A stretch of DNA of 43,439 nucleotides from Purshia tridentata. Its lineage: Eukaryota > Streptophyta > Magnoliopsida > Rosales > Rosaceae. The DNA is taken from positions 1 through 43,439 of the forward strand of contig QANT01002073.1 in the NCBI GenBank assembly GCA_003254885.1, read 5' to 3'. Below the pieces are notes generated by a model, which did no database searches, was not told where the DNA came from, and saw only the letters and a program-made list of their open reading frames with translations. Made by a program: the position numbers and the translations under genes. Of the stretch, positions 1-11,048 are shown piece by piece. The stretch's first letter is position 1. Every line of letters starts with the position of its first letter.

Positions 1-19
1 ATATATATATATATATATA
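1..19. repeat. AT dinucleotide microsatellite at the window edge
   Basis: About nine and a half AT units run from the first base of the window. The true length is unknown because the window cuts it. Confidence 0.9.
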
Positions 20-1780
20 AAATAAGAAATTAAGGAATTAATTATATTGTACTTTTTTTTTGGCCATGAATTACATGGTTGTATCAAGTATGGTACTTAG
101 AATTGAAGGCTGTGGGAGTTTGATCGATGCATGATTTTATTCTTAAAATTGTTTACTGTAGATGAGTATAATTTAGACCTGATCTATATGCTAGATTAAG
201 TGGATCTCAAACTCTAACCCTATCTAAACAGACTAAACTAATATGTTAGTACATACTCGTCATCAATATTGGGCATTGAACCATTGACAATTGCAATATA
301 ATTTCTACTACCGACATAGACAAAGGCACATGTTTTTCTACTTTTCCTCGTATAGGAAGAAAATGGTATCCATGTAGAGTAATTGGTTAGCAGTCATAAA
401 AATTTGCACCCTAACCTCCCAATCTTCATCATCTTCTTTTTCTTGCTTATCATAGCGTAACATTATCATTTTACTCAATATACATGTCAGGTGGTATGTT
501 ATTGTTAATCGTAATTAACATGCGGTTAACCATGGTATATAACTATTTATTGAGTGAAGTGATAATTAAATGTTATACATGATAAAGCAACACAGAAACT
601 CCGAAAGCAATTGTATTTGTACGAAGGTCGTATAGCATAGCAAGTATGTACTCATGCATGTGGCTTATAATTTGTTTGTGAAATTGTTGTGAGAGAGAGA
701 GCGCAGAATCCGTAAAATCTCTCTAGTTTAATGACATTTCTGAACTTGTACTGCATCAGAGCTTTCTTTGAGAGCCATATACTCTACTTTAATATTAATG
801 CTAATATCAATCAGGCGATTCAAGCCGTCAGACCCAATTAATGCTAAATAGGTTTGATTAACGTGATTACTGTTGGCATATCTCGAGGTTCGTTGCCTCA
901 CATGATCATCACGTATAGGGAAGCTACCAGTGCTCAACTTTTAAGTGTCTTGTTTTATTTATTATCAACTGGGTCCTAAATAATTCAGTAATTCTGAATT
1001 TTATATAATTCAGAATGTGCTTTAAATCTTGTGAAAATGTTGAATAGTAACTTTGATCTACATTCCAGTACGTCCCATATGCTATTTTGCACCATCAGAA
1101 TTTGGAAAAGGAGTCTAGCTATCAATTTGGATTAGCTTGCTTGAGACAGGTTCACATTGGGATGTCGAAATTCTAGAGCTCCATCGGAGTTTGATTGAGG
1201 TTGGGTGTACACATAAAGGAGTACATTTCAGTAGTCTCACATGGTAGGCTCAAGCCTACTGTGAAAGCTGAAGTGTTGAACCCTGCACAACCCTCTAGTT
1301 TTAAATGAAGTAGGCCAACCAAAAAGTGACCTTTCATTTCAGGCTTTTGCTGTACTGTACTAGTGGACAACCCCCTAGCAACTAACTATTCATTAGGGTC
1401 CTTGATTAATTGCACAAGTTCTCCGTATAGGGGACAAAGCCTTCGTGAGGATGGAAGGCAGGAAGGTTCTCAAATGGGGGATATTTAGATGGAAATACTT
1501 TTAGTGCGTAGTTGGTATCCATGGCTGTGTAATTTGTAAACCCCACAAATTGGTGTGTATGATAGGAACTATTTGAGTATTGAAAAACAATAAATATGTC
1601 ATATTCAAGACTTAATATCACAGGAAAAGTTTCCAGTCAAAGCAGGCAGTACTAATATTCAGACACTGCAAATTGAATTTGAGGTGTAAATTCTTTTGAA
1701 TTCCAGACGCATTCCCACCAATAAAACAAAAGATAAGGCTGGTTTTAACCAGCACTCGTTTAAGGAAAATAACATACATC
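20..1780. other. Downstream flank and 3' UTR of the PTB gene; no other gene seen
   Basis: This AT-rich stretch lies beyond the PTB stop codon. The part nearest 1780 should be PTB 3' UTR; the polyadenylation site cannot be placed. A short GA repeat sits near 691-700, and a T9-GGCCA motif near 52-65 resembles the short poly(T) insertions elsewhere in the window but has no convincing flanking duplication. Open frames here are short, overlap on both strands and match no family I know. Confidence 0.6.
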
Positions 1781-4700
1781 CTATTGGCCACCATAATAAG
1801 GTGAAGCACCAGGAGGTCGAACTCCTGGAGGTGAAGCACCACCAGGCCGCACATGGGGTGGAATGCCTGGCTGGGACATTCCTCTAGAACTAATTGGGCC
1901 TGTTTGGCCATGAGGTGACGAACCTGCTGGCATTGGTGCAGAGGCATATACAGGACCTGAGGATGAAGAAAATGTTTGACCCGGAAAGGTGCTAGGAACC
2001 GAAACAAACGTTGATCTGCCTGCCTGCATGGTTGGATCCCATGATGACCCTTGTCCTGGAGGTCCTTGAGCCTGCACAGCAGCTGCACCACTGAAATCGT
2101 TCCCATGGTACATTGGAGCAGACTGAGGATTCTGCCATGCTGCTGGAGCAGGAGGGTAACCAGAAACTTGTTGCACTGCAAGCAAACTAGCATCTGGGAT
2201 TGTATAATCTCTACTTTTGTCACTGTAAGCCTGCAGATTAGAATAAATTGAAGCAATCAAATTCTCAGCAGAATAATTCTTAGACATGTATTGATATAAG
2301 CAAATGGAAAATAAAGTGTCAAGAAGCATACATTTTAAGGACCAAATCGTTTTTCGACCAAGAACAGATCCACATTTCTTCTAAGGATGTCTTTACATTT
2401 TTTTTTTCCCTCTTACTTTATTCTCATGAACAGTTAACTCAAAAGCACATTTATACCTTTACATTGAGATCAGTATGACGAGAGTATGATAGATGAAGCT
2501 TACAATAGCCACCATCATATATGCTGTGTCCCTCCAATGCTTCTCTGGCAACTGCTGCAGTAGCGATATCTGAAAATAAAAACTCACAAATCAATGACAG
2601 CCAAGCACATCAATGACAAATTAAAAGGTCATACAGAAAGGACAAATACCAGGGTATTGAACCAATGCCTGTGTTTGACCATTCTTCTCAAATATAGCAA
2701 TTTTCTGGACAGTGCCAAACGCAGAAAATACCTGTAACATGTAAAAACAGCATCATGATTTCTATAACAACACTTAGCTGATTAAGCACTTAAAATGGAT
2801 GAAAGGTATAAACACTAACCGTGTGAAGAACATCCACAGTGACAGCATACTGCATATTTTCAATTGAAGCAAGAAGCACATTACTTTCCAGCTCTTTCTT
2901 CTTTCCATCGGGACCTACAGCAGGCTGGAGATAGCAGCTAATTAGAGGACATTTTGGCTAAGGCAGTAATACTCAATACTACAAATTACAGTAGATGTTC
3001 TAAAAACAAGAACATACCTGCACAATTCCCTCTATTGCAGTAGGATTTACAGGAAGGTATGGATTTGTATAGTCCCTGCAGGATTAAGGCAAACCAAACT
3101 TATACACATTATGCAAAAGTTTCATGCACAAAATGATGTGAGTGTCTAACAAACTGCCACAGAGTAGAAACACATCCATAAAGCCAATATTGAAGGCCAA
3201 AAAAAAAATGGCTGATCTGAATTTACCACAAAAGAACATTTATGAGCATGCCATAAATTTAGTTATAAAAGCAATACAATAATACAAGAATATAACTCCA
3301 GCCAAGTCTGAAAATTCAAATGAAACATCAAGTTATTTTATACATTTTTCTTTTCATTGTACATCAGCCTCTCAAAGCAAGAAAGAAACATATTTCCAAT
3401 AGTAACATAAGTTTTAGCAAAAGAAACAAGTCCTTCATAGTAATAACAATTAATTATCCTTAAAAGAAAGAAAACAGCTTTGCACTAGGCATTTACAGTT
3501 ATACAAGTCTAAGCTGATATTTAGCAGTATCATTTGCCAGCAACAATCATTTAGTATAAAGAAACTGTGTGAATATATAACTCTGTCAATATGCCGAACA
3601 AGAAGACATCCCAACATGAAAAGAAAAAGGTGTCAGCAAAGAAAAAACATATATAGTAAGTTATTGTGTAAAGTATCCACGATTGATTGTACAAAATATC
3701 AGCAGAAGAAGCAATTGCTACATTTAGAGCATTACCACAATAATAAATAAGAAACTCATAACTACAATGAAATTAACAAATGCATTGAGCTAATGCATAA
3801 GATCAAGGAATTACTAAATGGCCATGACAACACATCTGTGTTCTGGCTACCAGGCTTCACTAACCCCTAGATGACAAAAAGCATGCACAACAATTAGCAT
3901 TTGATATAACATGCAATAACCAGGAAGAGTTTAGCAATAAACACAATCAGACACAAAACAATGGAGTCAAGAAGAAAGACGAAAAGAGAATATTGACCTC
4001 TTGGGTCTCATATTACCTGCTTCTGTGAGACTGGAACTTGATGTTCAGATCAGTGTGTGCAGAGTATGAAATACGCAAGTGGCATGAACCAACGTGATCT
4101 GGAAGTAAATACCTGAATGTAAAGCATCATATCTCAATATTAGAAACTCCAAATATAAATGAATGATGAAAATATGGCAGGGAGGGGGAACATATGGGAA
4201 GTGCATGCCTGGGTATACTTCTACCGTCCAAGGAATTCCTTGCCGAAGATGCAGTCTCAGCATCACTAAACTGAATCAATGCCTGCAAAAAAACCAAAAA
4301 GATAAGAATGATATATCAAGAGCGCAAGACATATGTAGTACTAAAAAGATCCAATATATACCTGGAAGCCAGCTGCCTTTTCAAAGGTAGCAATCTTGTG
4401 CACAAAGCCAAAGGCAGAAAATACCTGAAAAAAGTTCCAGTTCATCATAAACACATCATATTGATACTAAAGGAAAAAATTCAACGGTAGAAACCCTCTC
4501 AGGTAAAAATAACATGGGACAGCAAAAAAATTCCAAACAGATGAGTTATAAGTGCAGAATGACACCTGTGCACATATGCGTGACCTTAGAAAGGAGTATG
4601 ACGTACATGATAATAATTCCAAACTGCCTCCAACAAAAGAATTTAAATAAGAGGCATCACCATCTGTTATTCAACTGATTTCAATAAAAAGGAAAAACCA

Positions 4701-5860
4701 AAAATCTGCTTTACAAAAGTTATAATTTGAAAGATTATCAGAATCCCCACGATTTAGAAAACACTTCAGCATTTCATGCTTCTCTAGGTTTGGATCAGCT
4801 AGGTTGATAAAATATTTGCAATATCTAACAAGACATAGCCAAAATATAAAAACTCTGGGCCAAAAAGCACTTACCAAGTGAATAACGTCAATGCTCACAT
4901 CACCAGCTTCAACGCCCTCGATGGTTACCAACAACACATTTCCAGGAACATCTCCAGGACTTTTGTTGTTGACAATTTCATGTCTATTTGAATACTGTAT
5001 GTAAACTGTTTTACCACGGACCTGAGCAGGCTCTGAGGATGAAGCATAATACGAAACCATATTTATGGCCTGGTTTAGGTCTGCCTGCAAAAGTAATTAT
5101 TTCCTTCCATCAACATATAGCAAGCACCCGAGGCAGATATGAAATAAAATGCTTAAAATAAAAATGCATATCTTTACAAATTAAGCAGCTAACTGAAGAA
5201 AACTATATATTAAAAAATTACACCCCACCAAACCAGCTAAATTGCATAAACCAAGGCGAAAGGCCAACTCGATAACCAGTGAGGGAGATTTGTAATTTAT
5301 TGTGGACTTCCTGAGAAATATACAATGCTGTTTCTGGGATTCTGAATTTTACATGGAAACAGAGGCAAGGCAGTATAGACAAATCGGACTGCAAATTGTA
5401 CTAAAACGCAAACAAGGCATTGCATATATTCATATAACTTTTAATAGCCCCCCCCCCCCCCCAATGAACGCTTTCGTAGCTGCAACCAACACAGAGAACC
5501 ACCAATTCAACAAATCTCCAAACATATTAGAGCCTAATTATTTTTTTCCAAATATCTAATCGAGATAAATACTCTAAGCTGGTTATAGCAAATTCTGGAA
5601 AAACAAAATTAAAGAATTTATAAGAGCAGAAACACAAGTACTGAAATGGAATGGAGAGAAAAGTAAGCGGGACGTACGAATTCGACGAAAGCCTGGTTGC
5701 GATTGGCGCCGACATTGCACTTGGTGTTGACGATCTTGCCGAAGGGCTTGCAGAGCTCGATGAGCTCCTCTTCAGCGCACTCCCATGGGAGGTTCCGTAG
5801 GTGGAGCACCTTCGACGGGGTCTGCGTGTAACGGAACTGCGGCGTCCCCGAAGTCGACAT
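1781..5860 (-). CDS. PTB: Polypyrimidine tract-binding protein homologue (PTB1/PTB2 type), 10 coding exons
   Basis: Coding exons, in transcript order, are 5860-5678, 5084-4875, 4424-4362, 4282-4209, 4112-4017, 3075-3018, 2924-2820, 2731-2650, 2569-2457 and 2230-1781. They join in frame to 477 residues. The protein begins MSTSGTPQFRYTQTPSKVLH, the standard start of plant PTBs. RRM1 lies at about 17-93, RRM2 at 110-190 and RRM3 at 243-321, followed by a Pro/Gly/Gln/Ser-rich tail (329-477) ending SPYYGGQ. In animals and Arabidopsis, PTBs bind CU-rich pre-mRNA and regulate alternative splicing, including their own. The tail is longer than I recall for Arabidopsis PTB1 and PTB2. Intron 4 (4208-4113) uses a GC donor, CCCAG|GCATGC; no nearby GT keeps the frame. 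An in-frame ATG at 6118 would add 86 residues, but the 5860 start matches the family. From memory the Arabidopsis homologue At3g01150 neighbours MYB106, consistent with this locus. Confidence 0.95.
4566..4674 (-). other. Candidate cassette (poison) exon in PTB intron 2
   Basis: Read on the minus strand, a T-rich tract followed by ATCAG ends at 4675. After a 109-nt segment comes CACAG|GTGTC at 4566-4565. The length is not a multiple of three, and an in-frame TGA follows about five codons into the segment when it is spliced after exon 2. Arabidopsis PTB1/2 autoregulate through premature-stop splice forms, which is why I looked here. The exact exon is my inference. Confidence 0.3.
5448..5462. 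repeat. C15 homopolymer in PTB intron 1
   Basis: Fifteen consecutive C on the plus strand read as G15 in the PTB pre-mRNA. The tract lies in the first coding intron, about 360 bases before the exon 2 acceptor. Such tracts vary in length and are prone to sequencing error. Confidence 0.9.
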
Positions 5861-6163
5861 AGAGCCGAGATTGGGTGGCCAAAATTGGGGGTTAGGGTTT
5901 GGGTCCGAGAGAAAGATGGGGTGTTTGGTCGCCCAGAAAGCGTTAAGCGTTAGAGATTTTACGTCAAAATGTGGGCTTGGGGATAAAATTAAAGGGGGAT
6001 TAGATCTATTTTGATTGGGTGGGAGTGGGACGTCAGGTGAAGATTTATTTATAAGAGGAGGGTAAATATGTCTGCAAACTTCTTTGGCTGCGATCCGCGT
6101 CACGTCCTCAATACTCATGGGCACCGTTTCAGAATTAGAAGACTGATTTTTTTTTTTCCTATT
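5861..6163 (-). promoter_or_regulatory. PTB 5' UTR and proximal promoter with a telo-box
   Basis: On the minus strand an AAACCCTA telo-box (5893-5900) lies 33 bases upstream of the ATG. Telo-boxes are common near the transcription start of plant genes for RNA binding and translation. The frame stays open upstream of the ATG to 6226, with an in-frame ATG at 6118. I see no clear TATA box. Confidence 0.55.
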
Positions 6164-6203
6164 ATTATAAAAGGATTTTTTTTTGGCCAATAATATAAAA
6201 GGA
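6164..6203. mobile_element. Ultra-short poly(T)-GGCCAA insertion with 12-bp flanking repeats
   Basis: T9 followed by GGCCAAT (6176-6191) sits between ATTATAAAAGGA (6164-6175) and AATATAAAAGGA (6192-6203), an 11/12 match. The arrangement is that of a severely 5'-truncated retroposon in minus orientation, with a poly(A) tail and a target-site duplication. The same T-run plus GGCCA core recurs at 32055 and 36084. Confidence 0.45.
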
Positions 6204-6360
6204 AGTTTGAATTGGTAGAGAAACAATCACTAATTTTTTTTTTGGGGAATACTTGGGTCATTTTATTCTCCCATCTATGAAAAAGATTAATTCAATTAAA
6301 AATTATTTGATTATATAAATATTATCGAATAAATAAACGATTTATAACGATTTTCAATAC

Positions 6361-6470
6361 TAACCTACGTTGTTGAACACATATTTTTAAGAAATAGAGT
6401 AATTTGGACTTAATAGTAATATTAACCTACGTTGTTGAACAAATATTAACCTACGTTGCTGAACAAGTAT
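6361..6470. repeat. Three copies of a TAACCTACGTTG(T/C)TGAACA motif
   Basis: Near-identical copies begin at 6361, 6423 and 6447. A CTTAATAGTAAT motif also recurs near 6409 and 6528. The surrounding 6240-6733 is otherwise AT-rich, with no gene seen. Confidence 0.7.
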
Positions 6471-6733
6471 TGCCTTTTTTTTAAAACAAAAACAATCAAA
6501 AATCTTAAGTAATATTAACTATTTAGACTTAATAGTAATCGTATAAAAAGTATTAAACCAAACATAAAAGTAAATGACAAAAGTGAAAATTTTGTAAAAG
6601 TACATAGACCAAAAATATAATTTGGCCAATGATAAATATCAAATGTATGCATAGAAAATACAAAAGGTGAATATCATAGTCAATATTAAAAGTATAAGTG
6701 TTAAATACATATGTCAAGCATACATGTTGTGGC

Positions 6734-7542
6734 CAGTGGCGGATCCAGGATTTTTAGTTAAGGGGGTCGTAGTGTAAAATTCTAAAAAAATAAATTGACA
6801 AAAATAGCACTAGAAAAAATTTAACGATAGCACTTTCATTATAATTTATGATGAAAACAATATTACAAGCCAATAAGCTACAAATGTCCACGATAATTTT
6901 TCATATTTTGAAAACGTATCATTATAGTTTCATTATTAATATAAGTAAAAACATATCTCTCAATGTAAACTACTAAGCTATCACTCAACCATTGATCTCC
7001 CATTTTGTTGCGGAGTGGACCATTAATAATATTCATGGCTGAAAATGCCCTCTCCACTAAAACAATTGCAACCGGTAATACCAAAACTAATTTAATAAAC
7101 AAATACACATAGTTAATTGTAATTTGGGTTGCGACAAGCGATTGGTCTGGGAGTGGGTGGAGACTAGAGTTTTTTAATCACTATTTGATATTTGTTAATT
7201 GATTTGATAGTTTTGCTTATTCTATTAGGTTTTTTTTGGTTTAAAATATGGCCTCAAAACTACATCGTTTTGGCCCAAGCAACTTGAAAAAAATTAGACA
7301 GTCCCTGTCCCTATGTGAGTCTTCTTCCTCCACAGCTCCATTCTCTATTTCTCTGATCAATTTTAAAACATGGTGTAGCCTTGCAGGTGCAGCCTTGCAA
7401 CAGAGCAGCAGACCGCAGCAACGGGGTCGCGCATAGCCAGTTGGGGGGGTCACAGTCCTCAACTTTGACGACGTCTGAAGCCCAAACTCCGGTGTTAGGG
7501 GGGTCGCTCAACCCCTTTTGTCCCAACATGCGTCCGCCACTG
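6734..7542 (-). mobile_element. Non-autonomous hAT transposon with intact ends and 8-bp target duplication
   Basis: The 809-bp element begins CAGTGGCGGATCC and ends GGACGCCACTG-like on the opposite strand; the two ends share a perfect 10-bp terminal inverted repeat, CAGTGGCGGA. It is flanked by identical 8-bp copies of GTTGTGGC at 6726-6733 and 7543-7550, the target-duplication length of hAT elements. G-rich GGGGGTCG subterminal motifs lie near both ends. A transposase C-terminal remnant reads on the minus strand near the left end, so the element's 5' end is at 7542. Most of the transposase is missing through internal deletion. Perfect target duplications suggest a fairly recent insertion. 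Confidence 0.93.
6878..7108 (-). pseudogene. hAT transposase C-terminal dimerisation-domain remnant
   Basis: About 70 codons carry hallmarks of the hAT C-terminal dimerisation domain: LPVAIVLVERAFSAM, then LRNKMGDQWLSDSLVVYIE, then FQNMKNYRGHL and a stop. Catalytic and DNA-binding parts are absent, so no functional transposase can be made from this copy. Confidence 0.85.
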
Positions 7543-7550
7543 GTTGTGGC

Positions 7551-8160
7551 AAAAACAGTACACATGTAAAATATAAAAAAGAAAACAAGTGATATTGGCC
7601 AAAAAAAAAAATTAGGGTTATGGTTTATTGATTAGAGGGTAGTAAGGCCTTTGTGATATCTAATATAATATGGTTCGAGTTTTGGGTGTTGGGTTTAGTG
7701 ATTATGATTTATGGTTTAAAGTATATGGTATAATATAGGGTATCTAAACGGTGCATATATTTAAATTAAATTTTCAAGGTTTTTAAGTCTTTGTGGGTAT
7801 GCTTGAAATTTTGAGACTTTTTTAGAATTAGTTGAAAATTTAAAATTAGTGTCATAATTTATGAGTAAATATATAATTGGTTAATTACAAATAAATTAAT
7901 AAAAATTTTTACCATTACATTTAATCTATACACTTTTTAATAATTTTATTTTAATTATTATTAACTAAAAGTCAATTGGACTTAGCAGGAAATATAATTT
8001 CAAAATCTATAAATTTTTATGAAAAATAAAATATACATTAACCATTGGCATTATGTAATATTAAAATATTTTATTAATTTAAAAATAATTTTCAAATATA
8101 TAATTGGGCCTACTAATACTAACAGTAATAATAATTATTATAAATATAAAAGATAGGACG
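7551..8160. other. AT-rich intergenic DNA before the KH gene
   Basis: Very AT-rich sequence with T and A runs. I see no gene, clear repeat family or conserved motif. The last 100 bases may hold the core promoter of the KH gene, but no convincing TATA box is visible. Confidence 0.6.
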
Positions 8161-8427
8161 GTCAAAACCCTAGAAATCTAAATCTAAATCACAGATACAC
8201 CGTAATCTTCCATTCCCAATCGAAGTACCACGAGACAGTCGCAGTCCCTTGTCATCTCTCTCTCTACATTCAAAAGGTACTCCATGTTTTTCTTGATATT
8301 CATCTACACCTAAATTTCCTTTCTTGTGGGCATAATAGCCCTTGTTTCCCCAATTAGGGTTTGGTATGAAATTAACTTTGGACTGATTTTGTTGTTGTTG
8401 TTTGAATGATTTGGGAACCAGACAAAG
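8161..8427 (+). promoter_or_regulatory. 5' UTR of the KH gene with telo-box and a 5'UTR intron
   Basis: A telo-box AAACCCTA lies at 8165-8172. A likely 5'UTR intron runs from 8277 (AAAAG|GTACTCC) to 8421 (GAACCAG|ACAAAG), putting the ATG six bases into the next exon. The first 5'UTR exon includes a short CT-rich tract, common in plant leaders. The intron is inferred from splice-site form only. Confidence 0.6.
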
Positions 8428-11048
8428 ATGGCAGGTCAGAGGAATAGTTACGGTAAGCGTTCTCATTCTCAGTCAGAGTATGCTGACAACGGAGGAGGAG
8501 GAGCAGGAGGAGGAAATAAACGGAGAAATCCCGGTGATGAGAGAGAGCAATTCATCATTGATGCAGAGGACACCGTGTACCGGTACTTGTGCCCGGTGAA
8601 GAAGATTGGGAGCATTATTGGGAGGGGAGGAGAGATTGTGAAGCAGCTGAGGGTCGACACCAAGTCCAAGATTCGAATCGGCGAAACGGTGCCCGGTTGC
8701 GACGAGCGGGTCGTCACCGTCTACAGCGCCAGCGACGAGACGAATGGGTTCGAAGATAGCGGTAATTATGTTGCTCCTGCTCAGGACGCTCTGTTCAGAG
8801 TGCATGAGAGGGTTATTGCTGAGGACATGCATGCTGATGAGGACAATAGTGACGGAGGTCACCATGTAATGGCTCGGCTGCTTGTGCCCTCTGATCAGAT
8901 TGGTTGCGTTATTGGGAAAGGAGGACAGATTGTTCAGAACATTCGGAGTGAAACTGGTGCCCAGATTCGCATTCTTAAGGATGACCATTTGCCTGCTTGT
9001 GCTTTGAACTCTGATGAGCTTGTGCAGGTAGATTGAATTAATTTTTAAGCTTTTCCTGTTATGCTTGCATATGCATATGTCTTTATGAGTTTGTGATGAT
9101 GCTGGAACATGCTAATATTGTTGAGTATTTATACTTGTGAGTTTATTTGTTTGTTATTGGTTGTGGGCTTCAGATATCTGGGGAAGCTCCAGTTGTTAAG
9201 AAGGCTCTTTTCCAAATTGCATCTCGCCTTCATGATAATCCATCACGGTCGCAGCATTTGCTTACTTCTTCAATGCCTATGTACGCTTCTGGTGGTTCGC
9301 TAATGGGTCCAAGCGGTGGTGGCCCAATAGTGGGGATAGCTCCATTGATGGGTCCTTACGGAGGGTATAAAGGTGATGTGGGAGACTGGTCACGCTCCTT
9401 GTACTCGGCTCCAAGAGATGAAGGTTCTTCCAAAGAGTTTTCTATTCGCTTGGTTTGTCCAACTGGAAATATCGGAGGTGTGATTGGGAAGGGCGGTGTC
9501 ATAATTAATCAAATTAGACAGGATTCTGGGGCTATCATTAAGGTTGATAGTTCAACATCTGAAGGAGATGATTGTATAATAACTGTTTCAGCAAAGGAGG
9601 TGAATTAGTAATCCATCTGCTTACATATTTGTATTAGTGGAGGATTTTACATGATTGTTATAAATATTGTAACACGTACTATTTCAGTTCTTTGAAGATA
9701 CATACTCAGCTACAATAGAAGCAGCAGTGCGTCTGCAGCCCAGATGCAGCGAGAAAGTTGAAAGAGATTCAGGAATTGTCTCATTCACAACCCGCCTACT
9801 TGTGCCAACCTCACGAATTGGCTGCCTTATTGGTAAAGGTGGAGCTATTGTAACTGAGATGAGGAGACTTACCAAAGCTAATATTCGCATACTTTCAAAG
9901 GAAAGTCTTCCCAAAGTTGCATCTGAAGATGATGAGATGGTGCAGGTAAAGACTCTCATGGTGCTCAGAATTTTCTGATTACTATATCTTCTTTTGTCGT
10001 TTAGAGTTTTCTCTATTAAGCTGATATCATATAAATATTGACAATTCTCTATTTTAATTTGACAGATTTCTGGAGACCTTGATATTGCCAAGGATGCCCT
10101 TGTACAAGTAGTCACTCGACTGAGAGCAAACCTTTTTGACAGGGAAGGTGCAGTGTCTGGATTCCTACCTGTTCTGCCTTATCTTCCTGTGCCAGCAGAT
10201 GCTTCAGATGGTCCAAATTACGATAGTAGAGATGGTAAAAGACATGGACGTGGGCATTCTTACTCTTCTGGTTATGGCGGCTCAAGTGATTTTGCAGCGA
10301 GTGACGGTTATGGAAGTTATGGTGGTTCTCAGGTATGTTTTTACTGTCATTTTTATTCTTTTATAAAGTGAATGAATTTTTGCTTGGAAGGTTTTCTTCT
10401 TTCCTTAGATCCATCTTTTGTAATTTGACCATTTTCTATTTAATGCAATACAATATGTTTGTTAGTTACCCTTCTGTGCAACCACCAATGTCTTCATTTG
10501 GTTATTCTCATTTTTTCTTCATATCATATGTAGATTGGTGGTAGTGGCAGTGCTTATGGAGCGTACGGAGCTTATTCTTCTTCTGGACGTACTGGTAGTT
10601 CTGGGTAAAACTTTTGTTCCAATTTTTTCTCAATTTTCTTGGCCTTCCATTTTAATTTTATTTGTCCTCTATTTCTTTTTCTTTCTTTTCTCTTATTTCC
10701 CATAAATGTGTACTAGCCTCTCGTTTTCTATAAATATATATCAAATATTCAGCCATATACCCAATGTTAATTGACAACATAACAGTTTAGTGTAAAACCT
10801 CTAGTTTATTACTCATTTCTAATAACATTTTATGAAATTCAGTTACAAATAGTTCTAAATAGAGTTATCCGTTGTTATGCATGAGTGCAAGAGGCTTCTA
10901 GTGTTGACTTTAATCAAATAACAGGTTAAGTTTTTTATTTCACCGTCAATACTGGTGTCTTAAAACACATTAATCCTGATTTGAACCTTATGATATCAGG
11001 TTATCTAGCCAGAACCCTGTTTCTCGGCGGAGAAACTATGGTTACTAG
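8428..11048 (+). CDS. Four-KH-domain RNA-binding protein (At5g15270 type), 6 coding exons
   Basis: Exons are 8428-9027, 9174-9599, 9688-9945, 10066-10332, 10534-10604 and 11000-11048, giving 556 residues. The N-terminus is hydrophilic with a Gly-rich run. Four KH domains carry GxxG loops: GRGG at 65-68, GKGG at 163-166, GKGG at 305-308 and GKGG at 391-394. A Gly/Ser/Tyr-rich tail follows, ending SRRRNYGY. Plant poly(C)-binding-like multi-KH proteins of this group (HEN4, RCF3 and relatives) act in nuclear pre-mRNA processing; the precise role of this member is not evident. There is no clear fifth KH domain. The last donor reads TCTGG|GTAAAAC and contains an in-frame TAA, so an unspliced final intron would end the protein at ...GSSG. 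Exon 6 was chosen because it joins in frame and supplies a basic C-terminal tail; this last junction is the least certain part. Confidence 0.93.

Noticed and set aside
52..65. T9-GGCCA near the window start, considered as another micro-insertion
   Set aside because: No convincing direct repeat flanks it.
1618..2256. 212-codon minus-strand frame overlapping the last PTB exon
   Set aside because: It is a shifted shadow of the Pro/Gly-rich PTB C-terminal exon.
7248..7569. Several overlapping frames on both strands near 7.3-7.5 kb
   Set aside because: They lie within the 5' part of the hAT element and are not a host gene.
8473..8988. 171-codon antisense frame over KH exon 1
   Set aside because: It mirrors codon bias of the KH exon on the other strand and has no domain.
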